DNA of 64,000 nucleotides from Bacteroides pyogenes_A (lineage in GTDB: Bacteria > Bacteroidota > Bacteroidia > Bacteroidales > Bacteroidaceae): the NCBI RefSeq assembly GCF_048595595.1, contig NZ_CP184347.1. One strand, written 5' to 3'. Made by a program: the position numbers and the translations under genes. Shown piece after piece: positions 36,852 to 46,148 of this stretch (positions are counted from its first letter, which is position 1; every line of letters begins with the position of its first letter). Below the pieces are notes generated by a model. It did not search any database and was not told where the DNA came from. It worked only from the letters and a program-made list of their open reading frames with translations.

Positions 36852-37126
36852 GCTTTCTCCTCCTTTTTACCGCCCAATGTCTTCCACAAAGCCCAAGCAG
36901 CAACCACGCTGCCCAGCGTTCCTCCCAAAGTCAAGACCACAGCCTCCAGCCCGATGGTATGCAAGCCCCGGATAATCGCCTCATTGCTTCCCACTTCTAC
37001 ACCGAGAAGAAAAAGCAATAGCCAGATAAGCCCGGTTATAACCGATTGGATACGTGCCAGATTGCGCTTCCGCAACAAATATCCCGCCAACATACCTGTC
37101 AGCATAAGTCCGATAATCGTAAACAT
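36848..37126 (-). CDS. LysO-family exporter, small (N-terminal) part
   Basis: This is a 92-residue membrane protein with three hydrophobic helices (IIGLMLTGMLAGYLL, VITGLIWLLLFLLGVEVGSN, VVLTLGGTLGSVVAAWALW) and a charged tail KTLGGKKEEKA. It corresponds to the N-terminal third of LysO. The stop codon overlaps the start of the large-part gene. Both frames are clean with their own start codons, so this looks like a true split gene and not a sequencing frameshift. An exact -7 element (37150-37157) lies 24 nt upstream, just past the terminator of the susD pair 2 gene, so lysO starts its own transcript. Confidence 0.8.
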   Translation of the reverse strand: MFTIIGLMLTGMLAGYLLRKRNLARIQSVITGLIWLLLFLLGVEVGSNEAIIRGLHTIGLEAVVLTLGGTLGSVVAAWALWKTLGGKKEEKA

Positions 37127-37149
37127 ATAAATGTCTTTTTTTAAAAAAG

Positions 37150-37157
37150 CAAAGATA
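37150..37157 (-). promoter_or_regulatory. -7 promoter element of the lysO-lacZ transcript
   Basis: The minus strand reads TATCTTTG, an exact TAnnTTTG match, 24 nt before the start at 37126. A TTG within the terminator arm lies about 16 nt further upstream, so the -33 spacing is short. The placement directly after a terminator supports a separate transcript. Confidence 0.5.
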
Positions 37158-37170
37158 AATCATTTAAATG

Positions 37171-37214
37171 AAACAACGGGACCTGAGATCGACAGACTCA
37201 GAGCCCCGTTGTTT
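37171..37214 (-). terminator. Intrinsic terminator of the susC-susD pair 2 operon
   Basis: On the minus strand AAACAACGGGGCTCTGAG (from 37214 down) pairs with CTCAGGTCCCGTTGTTT with two small bulges, followed by CATTTAAATG. It lies 18 nt past the susD stop codon. Its far arm sits next to the lysO promoter. Confidence 0.75.
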
Positions 37215-37231
37215 GCCGGGGTGTGAGAAGT

Positions 37232-38743
37232 TTATTTCTGAATTTGGTTATTGGCATTTATTTCTGTCAGCGGAACAGGATAGAAAGCATTCTTTTCTTC
37301 AGTAAAGCCGGCACGTCCGGCAGCAGCTAAAGTAGAAGCCAGTTTACCCCAACGGCGCAAATCGTACCACCGCCAATTTTCCAGCGGAAACTCAATCATA
37401 CGTTCGTGCTCTATCTGGGCACGTACTTCATTCTGTGACTTCCCTTTCATGGCAGGCATATCTCCATGCACGCTCCTGACCTGATTGATCAAAGGAATGG
37501 CTTGCTCCGGATGTCCCTGTTCGTTCAGCACTTCCGCTTTCATCAGCAACACATTGGCGTAACGCATCAAGGGTATATTGATAGCGCAGTAGTTGTTGGA
37601 CAGCCCTTCGAGGTCGGCAGGCATGAATTTGCGGAAAGCAGGACGTGCGGTAGCAAACCAGTCGTCATAGTTCTTTCCATAAACCCGTCCGTTACCATCG
37701 TTATAATAATCGCATTTGAAGAACAGCGTTTCATACAAACGTGAGTCATAACGTCCGGTAGCAGCGATTTTTCCTTCTTTCATAAAAGCATCCACCAGTA
37801 TGTTGCTGGGAAGAATCTCGTCCCATCCCTTCAATTCCGACACTCCTATCCAACGATGAAACTGAGTGCGGTAATTGGCTCCGTTAGCAGTGCTCATAGA
37901 GGTCTGCAATTCAAAAACAGACTCCTTGCTATTCTTATTACTGGCATCGAACATGCTCGAGAACTTCTTCACCAATTCATAGCCCGTTACCTTATTTAAT
38001 GCTTCAAGAGCTTCTTTCAGAAAAGCCTCTTTTTTCTCCGGTTCTTCATAAGCGCGGGTCAAATAAGCAAAACCCAAATAAGCATAGGCTGCTCCGCATG
38101 TAGCTCTTCCCGTATTGTCCGTATCATAAGTTGCCGGCAAAGCTGCCGCTTTCTTCAAGTCTTCAATAATAAATTCCCAAGCATCGGGACGGGATGATAG
38201 AGGCTTACTCATCTCAGCCTGGCCGGTGATATACTTGTCGCGTATAATGATTTCTTTCCAGTTGAGCAACAACTTCAAATGATAATAAGCGCGCAGAAAG
38301 TGCCCTTCATTAATTATTTGCGTGCGTACAGCCTCATTTATTTTCTCGGCAGGAATCTGAGCCACCTTTTCTATCACCTGATTGGCAAAGCTGATCCCCT
38401 TATAATTGTTCCACCAATAGTTATTGAACTGCGAGTTACCGTTTGTATAAGTAAAGTTATACAGTTCGAGCCAGTTGGGATAGTTGCGGGCGTCATTTCC
38501 CATATTGATAATATCTTCACGATAGGCTTCCACCGGCCATTTCACTTCGGCAAACTCCCACGTATCAATGTAATATTCCAATTGAGAATACGCAGCGGAA
38601 ATGCCGGCTTGCGCGTCACTCTCATTACGCCAGAAGTTGCCGGAAGTCAATTGGTCGGGCGAATCCACAGTCAGAAAGTCATCGCATGAGCTTGCAAAAA
38701 GCGATGCAAGACAAATACCGGCTATATATGTCAGTTTTTTCAT
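37232..38743 (-). CDS. SusD/RagB-like lipoprotein (pair 2)
   Basis: This is a 503-residue SusD-family protein with lipobox FASSC (Cys20). Family parts are NEGHFLRAYYHLKLLLNWKE in the helical half, and MRYANVLLMKAEVLNEQGHP and EHERMIEFPLENWRWYDLRR near the C-terminus. The usual NPGW ending is replaced by NANNQIQK. It follows its SusC partner by 20 nt and ends the operon at a strong terminator. The protein should bind glycan at the surface with the SusC at 38764-41940. Confidence 0.95.
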   Translation of the reverse strand: MKKLTYIAGICLASLFASSCDDFLTVDSPDQLTSGNFWRNESDAQAGISAAYSQLEYYIDTWEFAEVKWPVEAYREDIINMGNDARNYPNWLELYNFTYTNGNSQFNNYWWNNYKGISFANQVIEKVAQIPAEKINEAVRTQIINEGHFLRAYYHLKLLLNWKEIIIRDKYITGQAEMSKPLSSRPDAWEFIIEDLKKAAALPATYDTDNTGRATCGAAYAYLGFAYLTRAYEEPEKKEAFLKEALEALNKVTGYELVKKFSSMFDASNKNSKESVFELQTSMSTANGANYRTQFHRWIGVSELKGWDEILPSNILVDAFMKEGKIAATGRYDSRLYETLFFKCDYYNDGNGRVYGKNYDDWFATARPAFRKFMPADLEGLSNNYCAINIPLMRYANVLLMKAEVLNEQGHPEQAIPLINQVRSVHGDMPAMKGKSQNEVRAQIEHERMIEFPLENWRWYDLRRWGKLASTLAAAGRAGFTEEKNAFYPVPLTEINANNQIQK

Positions 38744-38763
38744 ATTCTTTATAGTATTAATGA

Positions 38764-41700
38764 TTAGAATGTAAGTTGAGCTCCCACTGTAAATGAGCGT
38801 GTAAACGGATAGATGAGCTTATCGATACCGGCATTCAACACACTGCCGCGGGAAAACTCGGGATCAATACCATCGTATCCGGTAATCGTAAAGAGATTCT
38901 CACCGCTCACATAGAAACGCAGCTTTTCTACAGAAACTTTCTGCATCAACGATTTCGGCAGCGTATAACCCAACTGAAGCTGACGAAGACGGATAAAGTC
39001 GCCTTTCTCCAGGAAGCGGTCTGATTCCTTCATATTCCCGTTTGGATCATTATAAATAGCACGGGGAACGCTCGTTCCTGAGTTAAGCGGTGTCCACGCC
39101 GTCAAAGCAGATTTCAAGAAGTTGGAACCGGAGTTCATTCCTTCGTAGAAATATTTGTTCCCGTTGTAGATTTTATGCCCCCAAGCGCTTCCCAGCACTA
39201 ACGAGAAGTCCACACCTTTATAGCCGACAGAAAGATTCAAGTTTGCTTCCACCTTAGGAATGCCCGAACCGGCATATACTTTATCGCCATCGTCTATCGT
39301 ACCGTCGCCGTTCACGTCTACAAAGCGAATATCTCCGGCATCGGCAAATGGTTGATACTCCTCATTATCGCTATTCACATATTGACGTGCTTCCTCGTTA
39401 GACTGGAAGATACCGGCAGTTTTATACAGATAGAAAGCGCCGATAGGTTTGCCTACACGTGTCTGAGTAGGGAAGTGTTCGGTTCCGTACTTCAACCCTT
39501 CTCCATAAAGCACCTGTTCCGCATCCGCCAACTCAACCACCTTATTGTGAGTCGTAGCGAAGTTAAACCCGATGCTATAATCGAAATCTCCTTTATTCTC
39601 CGCCCAGTTCAGTTCAAACTCGATACCTTTATTGCGTATCTTACCTACATTCAGAATAGGATTGGCAAGACCGGCTGAAGGAGGCAGCGCCTTTGTAATC
39701 AAAAGGTCTTCCGTCTGATTATAGTAATAGTTGAGCGCACCGGTCAGTTTATTGTCGAAGAAACCGAAGTCGATACCAATGTTTTTAGTATCCGTTGTTT
39801 CCCATTTCAACGAACGGTTCTCAAGTCCGCGCGCAATACTTCCCGACCAGGCATTATCTCCATTTCCTCTCACATATCCCTGATACTTATTATTATAGGT
39901 AGAGATCAAAGCAAGGAAATCATACAACCCCAAAGCATTCTCGTTACCCAGACGTCCCCAGCTCATCCGCAGCTTCAGGTTATTTAGCGCCATATCTTTG
40001 GGGAAGAATTCTTCTTCACTGATTCTCCACCCCAAGGCAATGGACGGGAAACATCCCCAACGGCTGTCCGCACCAAACTTGGAAGATCCGTCATAACGCA
40101 CTGTGGCTTGGAACAAATAACGGTTATCATAATTATAGTTCAAACGACCGAAGAAAGAAGCTCGTCTGTAATCCCATTTACTTCCGTCTCCATTGTAAGT
40201 ACCGCCGGCTCCCGCACCGATAGTGGAAAAGCCCGGATCGAGGAATCCGCCCGGTTGCTCTCCCACTACAAGCTTTCCGTCTTCCACTTTATAAGTAATT
40301 GTTTTTCCCTCAACACCTACCGAGTTCCAGGTATACCTGCGTGCCATCGTCGATGTTCCGGCAATTGCATTGATTGAATGTTTACCGAATTCCTTATTGA
40401 AGCTGAGCACGTTTTCCCATACATGTTCTTCCCAATAAGAGCTTGTTTCACTATGATACGTGTAATCTCTTTTCGATTTCTCATCGGCTATATACGGAGG
40501 GGTATGATAAGTCTGCCGACCGTGCTCGCCCCGATAAGAATAGCTGGTTTTAAAGTTGAGCCACGGAGTGAAATTGGTAGTCAGAGCAATATTAGCACCC
40601 GTATGATAGCGCTTATCGGTAGATCTCTCGTAGTGATGATCCGCCATCACGTTACGATTATTAGGCAATTCGTCAAAATTAGTCAGACCGAAACCATATT
40701 TTTCTTCTTCATTGTAAATAGGAACCAGCGGAGAGATCATGTACATCTCTTTCAGCTGATATTCCGGCTGCTTGCTGTCGGTATACTTAAAAGCCATATT
40801 GGCATCTATGTCAAAGATGCTCTTTTTGATGTGGGCTTTCAGACGGGCATTGTCTTGACGGAAGTTGTTGCCGAGGAAAATACCCTTATCGTTCGCCCGA
40901 TTGTAAGAAACGGAATACTGTATGTTTTCGGCTCCGCCTCTTACACTAAACATATAATTCTGAGAAACTCCCGTACGCAACATCGCATCCTGCCAGTCGG
41001 TATCGACACCCGTATTATTTGTTATATAAGGCTTCATGTTCACCAATTGGTTTTTCCAAGCTCCCTTACCTTCGGGGTCGTATTGAGCTTTATGCAATTC
41101 CACATGCGAGTTCCAATTCTCGTACATCTGCTTGTGCACCTCCTTATATTCATCCGCATTCAGCAAATCGAGTGTTTTGGCAACCTTGGTCATGCTTACA
41201 TACGAGCTGAAATCGAACTTGGTTTCGCCTTTCTTGCCATTCTTGGTTGTCACGATAATTACGCCATTCGCCGCTACCGAACCGTAAATGGCAGCTGCGG
41301 CTCCATCCTTCAAGACCTCCATTGCCTGAATATCCTGAGGGTTCACATTTTCAATACTGCCCGGGAATCCGTCGATAATATACAGAGGTTCGTTATCGCC
41401 GAACGTCTTCACTCCGCGTATTTTAACACGGACACCGGCGCCTGCGTTACCACCCGACTTCATGATATTGACACCTGCAATTTTCCCTTGCAGGGCTTCC
41501 GCCGGGTTAGTTGTAGCACGTTTGGCAAGTTCTTCTACGTCTACCGATGAAATAGCGCCTGTCATGTCGCTTTTCTTCATCGTACCATAACCGATTACAA
41601 CGATTTCATCAAGCATTTCGTTGTCCTCTTTCAGCACAACTTTAACACTTCGCTGTCCATTAAGAGCTAACTCCTGAGCAACATAACCGACGTAAGAGAT

Positions 41701-41940
41701 TATGATTCTCGCATTTCGGGCGACATTAAGCGTGAAGTTACCGTTCATGTCGGTAATCACCCCATTCGTTGTTCCTTTTTCAAGTACGCTGGCACCTATG
41801 ATGCCTTCGCCTTTTACATCAGTCACTGTTCCTGTCAGTTGGATATTCTGCGCTAAAGAGCTTAGCGGAATCAGAAACGCAAAGAGTAAGGCAAGCTTCC
41901 ATACTCTTTTCATGTGGCAATTCTTAGCAATTCTACCCAT
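38764..41940 (-). CDS. SusC-like TonB-dependent transporter (pair 2)
   Basis: This is a 1058-residue outer-membrane transporter without an STN domain. The signal peptide is clearest from the second Met (41913, KRVWKLALLFAFLIPLSSLA); the longer start at 41940 adds nine residues and cannot be excluded. A CarboxypepD_reg-like domain follows (about 30-115, IQLTGTVTDVKGEGIIGASV), then LDEIVVIGYGTMKKSDMTGA, the plug (EVLKDGAAAAIYGSVAANGV) and a barrel ending FTVGAQLTF. A DVNGDGTIDDGDKVYAGSG loop looks like a calcium site. With the SusD behind it, this is the uptake pair nearest to the SusR-like regulator gene. Confidence 0.95.
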   Translation of the reverse strand: MGRIAKNCHMKRVWKLALLFAFLIPLSSLAQNIQLTGTVTDVKGEGIIGASVLEKGTTNGVITDMNGNFTLNVARNARIIISYVGYVAQELALNGQRSVKVVLKEDNEMLDEIVVIGYGTMKKSDMTGAISSVDVEELAKRATTNPAEALQGKIAGVNIMKSGGNAGAGVRVKIRGVKTFGDNEPLYIIDGFPGSIENVNPQDIQAMEVLKDGAAAAIYGSVAANGVIIVTTKNGKKGETKFDFSSYVSMTKVAKTLDLLNADEYKEVHKQMYENWNSHVELHKAQYDPEGKGAWKNQLVNMKPYITNNTGVDTDWQDAMLRTGVSQNYMFSVRGGAENIQYSVSYNRANDKGIFLGNNFRQDNARLKAHIKKSIFDIDANMAFKYTDSKQPEYQLKEMYMISPLVPIYNEEEKYGFGLTNFDELPNNRNVMADHHYERSTDKRYHTGANIALTTNFTPWLNFKTSYSYRGEHGRQTYHTPPYIADEKSKRDYTYHSETSSYWEEHVWENVLSFNKEFGKHSINAIAGTSTMARRYTWNSVGVEGKTITYKVEDGKLVVGEQPGGFLDPGFSTIGAGAGGTYNGDGSKWDYRRASFFGRLNYNYDNRYLFQATVRYDGSSKFGADSRWGCFPSIALGWRISEEEFFPKDMALNNLKLRMSWGRLGNENALGLYDFLALISTYNNKYQGYVRGNGDNAWSGSIARGLENRSLKWETTDTKNIGIDFGFFDNKLTGALNYYYNQTEDLLITKALPPSAGLANPILNVGKIRNKGIEFELNWAENKGDFDYSIGFNFATTHNKVVELADAEQVLYGEGLKYGTEHFPTQTRVGKPIGAFYLYKTAGIFQSNEEARQYVNSDNEEYQPFADAGDIRFVDVNGDGTIDDGDKVYAGSGIPKVEANLNLSVGYKGVDFSLVLGSAWGHKIYNGNKYFYEGMNSGSNFLKSALTAWTPLNSGTSVPRAIYNDPNGNMKESDRFLEKGDFIRLRQLQLGYTLPKSLMQKVSVEKLRFYVSGENLFTITGYDGIDPEFSRGSVLNAGIDKLIYPFTRSFTVGAQLTF

Positions 41941-42152
41941 ATGTGTTTATTTTAAGGTTGATACAAAAATGTTTTTCACACTGCAAATAAGGAAGAATTT
42001 TATGAATTCCTATCAAGAAAAGCATCTATACCGAATCTACAAAAAGAAGGGAAATACTCTTTTATAATCTACAGAATAAATTGTAAAACGAATTAAATCA
42101 GCATATTAAAAATAAATATATATCTACAAAACGGGGATAAAAGAAAGAGAAA

Positions 42153-43772
42153 CTAAACCCCTTGAAGATATGCTGTCAGATCTTCTTCGGTCGACAGTCC
42201 GAGCGATTTACGAAGACGATAACGATTCATATTAACGCTTTTAGGATTGCTGCCCGTAATCATAGCAATCTCTTTGGTCGATAAATTTACTCTTAACAAA
42301 GTAGCCAAATACTTTTCGCCTTGCGTCAGATCGGGATGGCGCTTCATAAGCCGGTCAACAAATTCTTTGCTCTTCTCATCTATATTCAGGAGCAAAGCCG
42401 TATTTGTTTTATCCCCACTCTGGTATTGACAAATAAAAGCATTGATTTTCTTTAAATGGGGTACAAGACTTTGTTCATCCATCTTGTATCCTTCTTTGAT
42501 CATTTCACGTATTTTATTCAGCAACTCATTCCGGCTTTGCAAGAATACGGCAAAGCTGGTAAGTTCCTGCCGGCTGCTTTCTAACGCATTTTGCACATTT
42601 TGCAGTTTCAGTTCCTGCTGATGCACTTTCAAAACCGACAGTTCATGTTCCGACTGTTCCAACCGGTAACGCGCTTCTACCAGTTGCAAGTCCTTCCTCC
42701 GTTTATACCACTTATATAAAAAAACGCCCGCTATTACACCGAGTATAAGCACACTGCTCAACAGCCAGACGTTACGCTTCAGCAATTCTATTTCATACCC
42801 TCTCTCTTTCATCTCCGTGGCATGCTTCTGATCCTGATATCTCTTATAAGATATTTCCTGTTCGATATTACGCAGTTTGTTGTTGCTCTGCAGTTCCCTG
42901 CCCAGCACGCTCATCTTTTCGAGACATCGATACGCCCGCTCATAATCGCTGATGGCGGCATACACCCACGAAGAATATTCATAATTATCGCAAATCAATT
43001 CTCGGGCTCCTATTCCGGTGGCATACCCGTATGCTTGCCTCAATGCTTCCAATGCCTGAGGATACTGTTTGGCAAAGAAATACTGTTTGCCCATGTTGTT
43101 ATAATTCTCTCCCAACGACCATTGTGCCTCCAAATGTTTGTTGATAACAATAGCCTCACGAATAAGGACCAATTTTCCCTGCGTATCTCCCTCGTAAAGA
43201 CAAAGATTGTTCAGGTTTGCCGCCACCCCTTTCAGGTTCCGTTGTGCGCGGTTAATCAGCAAAGCCTGACGGAAGAACCGTTCGGCTACCTGAAATTCAT
43301 TAAGCAGGTAGTGCGTTACGCCCCGCTCATTATAGCATTGAGCGATAGCCAATGAATCTGCCAGCGATTTATAGATGGAAGTCGCCCTGTCATTCAGCTC
43401 GATAGCCTTATTATGGTCGCCCAATTTACTGTAAACCCGCCCCATCAAAGCGTACAAGCGGGCATTCAACTGCCTGTCGGCAGGGTTGATATACGTTTGG
43501 GCATCATACAAGTTTTTGATACTTAAATCAAAGTTACCCAGCAACTGTTCTGCCTGACTATACATAATCATAGCCTCCACCCGCAGCTTGTCCGAACTAT
43601 TCTTGGGAAACAATTCGATTGCCTGAGTGGCATAGTATGAAGCTTGCTTCGGATTCGTAAACAGTGATTTCTGAGCCTGTTCCATCCACACCCGGGCTTT
43701 CTCCGGATTACCCGCTTTAAGTCCGGAGCAAAGCAATAAAATCACGAAGAAAAGATATAATTGTTTTTTCAT
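42153..43772 (-). CDS. SusR-like membrane regulator: periplasmic TPR sensor plus HTH
   Basis: This is a 539-residue regulator. A signal peptide (LYLFFVILLLCSGLKA) is followed by about six tetratricopeptide repeats in the periplasm (for example LNARLYALMGRVYSKLGDHN, LAIAQCYNERGVTHYLLNEF), a membrane helix (about 335-355, LLSSVLILGVIAGVFLY), a coiled coil (about 360-430) and a C-terminal LuxR-type helix-turn-helix (about 478-535, LSTKEIAMITGSNPKSVNMN). The start at 43772 was chosen for the signal peptide. The size and the sensor-membrane-HTH order match SusR, the starch-locus activator. It lies upstream of susC pair 2 on the same strand and is the best candidate controller of the 24067-41940 region. 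Confidence 0.88.
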   Translation of the reverse strand: MKKQLYLFFVILLLCSGLKAGNPEKARVWMEQAQKSLFTNPKQASYYATQAIELFPKNSSDKLRVEAMIMYSQAEQLLGNFDLSIKNLYDAQTYINPADRQLNARLYALMGRVYSKLGDHNKAIELNDRATSIYKSLADSLAIAQCYNERGVTHYLLNEFQVAERFFRQALLINRAQRNLKGVAANLNNLCLYEGDTQGKLVLIREAIVINKHLEAQWSLGENYNNMGKQYFFAKQYPQALEALRQAYGYATGIGARELICDNYEYSSWVYAAISDYERAYRCLEKMSVLGRELQSNNKLRNIEQEISYKRYQDQKHATEMKERGYEIELLKRNVWLLSSVLILGVIAGVFLYKWYKRRKDLQLVEARYRLEQSEHELSVLKVHQQELKLQNVQNALESSRQELTSFAVFLQSRNELLNKIREMIKEGYKMDEQSLVPHLKKINAFICQYQSGDKTNTALLLNIDEKSKEFVDRLMKRHPDLTQGEKYLATLLRVNLSTKEIAMITGSNPKSVNMNRYRLRKSLGLSTEEDLTAYLQGV

Positions 43773-43885
43773 AGCGAACCATATCGTATTATGCAGATAA
43801 CGTATTTGCATATATTTTGTACTTAGAGCAGCAACAATACCCCACTGAGTATTAAGCCGGTTATTAGTAAGAAACAAAGAAGTCT

Positions 43886-44854
43886 TTAAACTTTTCCTTT
43901 TCTTTTATAATACCACATTTTGAAATAAGCCAAACAACTGCACTTCTCATATAAGTTTACAATCTTTCGTTCTCTTCCGGACAGACTATCTCTAAATTCG
44001 GGGAAAAGCCGGAGATACTCCACTACATATTTCAAATCTCTATACACATCCCACACTTTCCCCCATTGTCGCCTCCGGAAAATAGTCTTTAAGTGAAAAT
44101 AGCCCAAATCTTTTTTAAGCACTTCTTTCCATCCGACTCTTTCCATAAAGCCGAGTATCCATCGCAAGTAAGCATTCATATCCCGATAGTTTCTCTCACT
44201 CATAGAATGGGACATTGAAGCAGGAAGTACCCTGTAATATAATAATGGGATATCCACAGACACCACTTTCTCGGAGTAATACAAAAGCTGTGTGGTTAGC
44301 ACAAGATCTTCTCCAAAAGATATATCGATTGTTTCTATCGGATTTGAATACAAAGAACGCAAATGAAACTTCGACCAAACCATCCAATAACCTTTAAAGT
44401 TTAAATACCTCCTGATAAACTCAACTCCCGGGGCTTCGTCCGGATCGAAGAATTCAGCAAATTCATTCTCTTCACCATCACGAAAAACAAAAGGAAAAGA
44501 GACAACATCCGCTCCGGTTTGTTCTGCCTTGTTTAACAAAATCTCAATAGCATCGGCACAGAGTATATCATCGCTGTCAAGATGTTGTATATATTTCCCA
44601 ACAGCTAAAGAAAGCCCTGTTTTTCGAGCCTTTACAAGCCCTTCATTCGCTTTGTTCACATATTTAATTCTGCCGTCTTTCTCCGCATACCGGTATATAA
44701 TGGACAGGCTGCCGTCAGTGCTGCCATCGTTCACTACTATCACTTCTATGTTTTTATAAGTTTGATTGATGACACTCTGAATGCACTCCTCCAGATACTT
44801 CTCTCCATTATACACCGGAATAATAACAGAAACTAACGATTTTTTTTCATTCAT
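43886..44854 (-). CDS. Family 2 glycosyltransferase (GT-A fold)
   Basis: This is a 322-residue cytoplasmic or membrane-associated glycosyltransferase. The N-terminus SVIIPVYNGEKYLEECIQSV and VIVVNDGSTDGSLSIIYRY are the nucleotide-sugar binding part of GT2. QHLDSDDILCADAIE contains the DxD metal motif. The C-terminal third is helical and basic, without clear membrane segments. It is the last gene of the minus-strand surface-glycan cluster that begins at 50874, 65 nt after a GT4 gene. The sugar and acceptor are unknown. Confidence 0.9.
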   Translation of the reverse strand: MNEKKSLVSVIIPVYNGEKYLEECIQSVINQTYKNIEVIVVNDGSTDGSLSIIYRYAEKDGRIKYVNKANEGLVKARKTGLSLAVGKYIQHLDSDDILCADAIEILLNKAEQTGADVVSFPFVFRDGEENEFAEFFDPDEAPGVEFIRRYLNFKGYWMVWSKFHLRSLYSNPIETIDISFGEDLVLTTQLLYYSEKVVSVDIPLLYYRVLPASMSHSMSERNYRDMNAYLRWILGFMERVGWKEVLKKDLGYFHLKTIFRRRQWGKVWDVYRDLKYVVEYLRLFPEFRDSLSGRERKIVNLYEKCSCLAYFKMWYYKRKGKV

Positions 44855-44919
44855 ACGTTAATCCATAAGAAGGTTTGCCTGAATACACACTTTCTCTCAA
44901 CTTATAAAATATAAGTTTT

Positions 44920-46098
44920 TCATTCTCCGGTTAACCGGTCGAATAGTTGCAACCACTTTCCCCCGACCTCCTCAACAGAATATTCTTGCGATTTGCGAAT
45001 CACATTCTCACGCATGCAAGCCAATTTTTCAGGATCTAACAGCAATTTACATAGTTCATCGGCATATTTTCTCTTTCGGAAAGGAGGTATCAGTATCCCG
45101 TTTTCTCCCGAAGGAGAAAGAATCTCCCTGATTCCTGCACAACAGTCGAAAGCAATGGGAACTACTCCGTTAGCCTGCGCTTCAGTCAGGCAAAGCGGCC
45201 AACCTTCGAATGTGGACGTAAGACAAGAAACAGACGCGTGCTTATAAAAGACAGAAGGGTTTAAACTCCAACCTGTAAAGGTGATTCGCTCCAGCTTCAT
45301 TTTCTCTGCCTTCTGCCGCAAAGCTTTCTCTTCAGAACCGCTACCGACTAAAATAAGCTCCCAGCCGGGAACTTTCTTATAAATCATCTTCCAGATGTCG
45401 AGCAAGCGATCCACACGCTTGTGCTCATAGGTCATTCTTCCCACAAAAAGCAACTGCTTTTTCTTGTCCATAGAGATATTCTCTACCTCATACTCCGCAT
45501 TATGAATGACAGTTATCTTGTTCAAGTCAGGCAGGCGAAGTTTCTTCTCCAGTTCGTTTTTATATCCCTCGCAAAGCACAACATATGCATCTACCAAATC
45601 ATATGTTTCCCTATACTCTTTCATAAACCTTTTCTCGTACACTTTTAGCCAAGTAGCTTTGGGGTTGTACAGGAGATGCCATTCCAAGGTTTTCCAAAAA
45701 GAGTCTTTTACCGCATGCTTTTTATGTTCATTATTGCCCATAACTTCCCAAAAAGGCACATTATGCAATATATACACGAACTTACAAGAAGTACATGCGC
45801 TTCTTATATAAGCAAATTGCCTGCACTGGATTCCCGGCAGCACAAATATATCAATAGAGAGAGTACTGATCAGGTCGATGATAGCGTCGGCATTTTCTTT
45901 CGAGTGATAGTCTTCGTGAGGCAATTCCATTAAAGAAATATTCTCTGCCTCTCCTTTCTTATGACACGCTGCTACATAAACTTCATAATCAAAATTTCGA
46001 ACCCATTGAGTTATATCACAGGTAACTCTTTCCGCACCACCGCATGGAAAGTCTATGTGATAAAAAAGTATTCTTTTTTTTCTTTGCAAAGAAAGCAT
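44920..46098 (-). CDS. Family 4 glycosyltransferase (GT-B fold)
   Basis: This is a 392-residue GT-B enzyme. The N-terminal domain starts RILFYHIDFPCGGAERVTCD, typical of enzymes acting on lipid-linked or surface glycans. The C-terminal half has the GT4 signature region LLFVGRMTYEHKRVDRLLDI, then ASVSCLTSTFEGWPLCLTEA with the donor-binding EX7E-like glutamate, and NGVVPIAFDCCAGIREILSP. It lies 50 nt after the previous GT4 gene in the same cluster. A run of nine C (minus strand) sits in that gap. Confidence 0.9.
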   Translation of the reverse strand: MLSLQRKKRILFYHIDFPCGGAERVTCDITQWVRNFDYEVYVAACHKKGEAENISLMELPHEDYHSKENADAIIDLISTLSIDIFVLPGIQCRQFAYIRSACTSCKFVYILHNVPFWEVMGNNEHKKHAVKDSFWKTLEWHLLYNPKATWLKVYEKRFMKEYRETYDLVDAYVVLCEGYKNELEKKLRLPDLNKITVIHNAEYEVENISMDKKKQLLFVGRMTYEHKRVDRLLDIWKMIYKKVPGWELILVGSGSEEKALRQKAEKMKLERITFTGWSLNPSVFYKHASVSCLTSTFEGWPLCLTEAQANGVVPIAFDCCAGIREILSPSGENGILIPPFRKRKYADELCKLLLDPEKLACMRENVIRKSQEYSVEEVGGKWLQLFDRLTGE

Positions 46099-46137
46099 TA
46101 TTCTTGTTCTTTCAGGGGTTTATTATATCTTCTTTCA

Positions 46138-46146
46138 GGGGGGGGG
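46138..46146. repeat. Nine-base G:C homopolymer between two glycosyltransferase genes
   Basis: The plus strand has nine G in a row; the gene strand reads nine C starting just after the TAA of the upstream GT4 gene. The word CCCTGAAAGAA occurs twice around it, 26 bp apart (46128-46140 and 46105-46117, approximate). Such tracts are prone to slippage. It is outside both reading frames. Confidence 0.7.
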
Positions 46147-46148
46147 TG

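Noticed and set aside
36249..37126. LysO split as a sequencing frameshift
   Set aside because: The small part ends in a charged tail and the large part starts with its own ATG in an ATGA overlap, as in genuine coupled genes.
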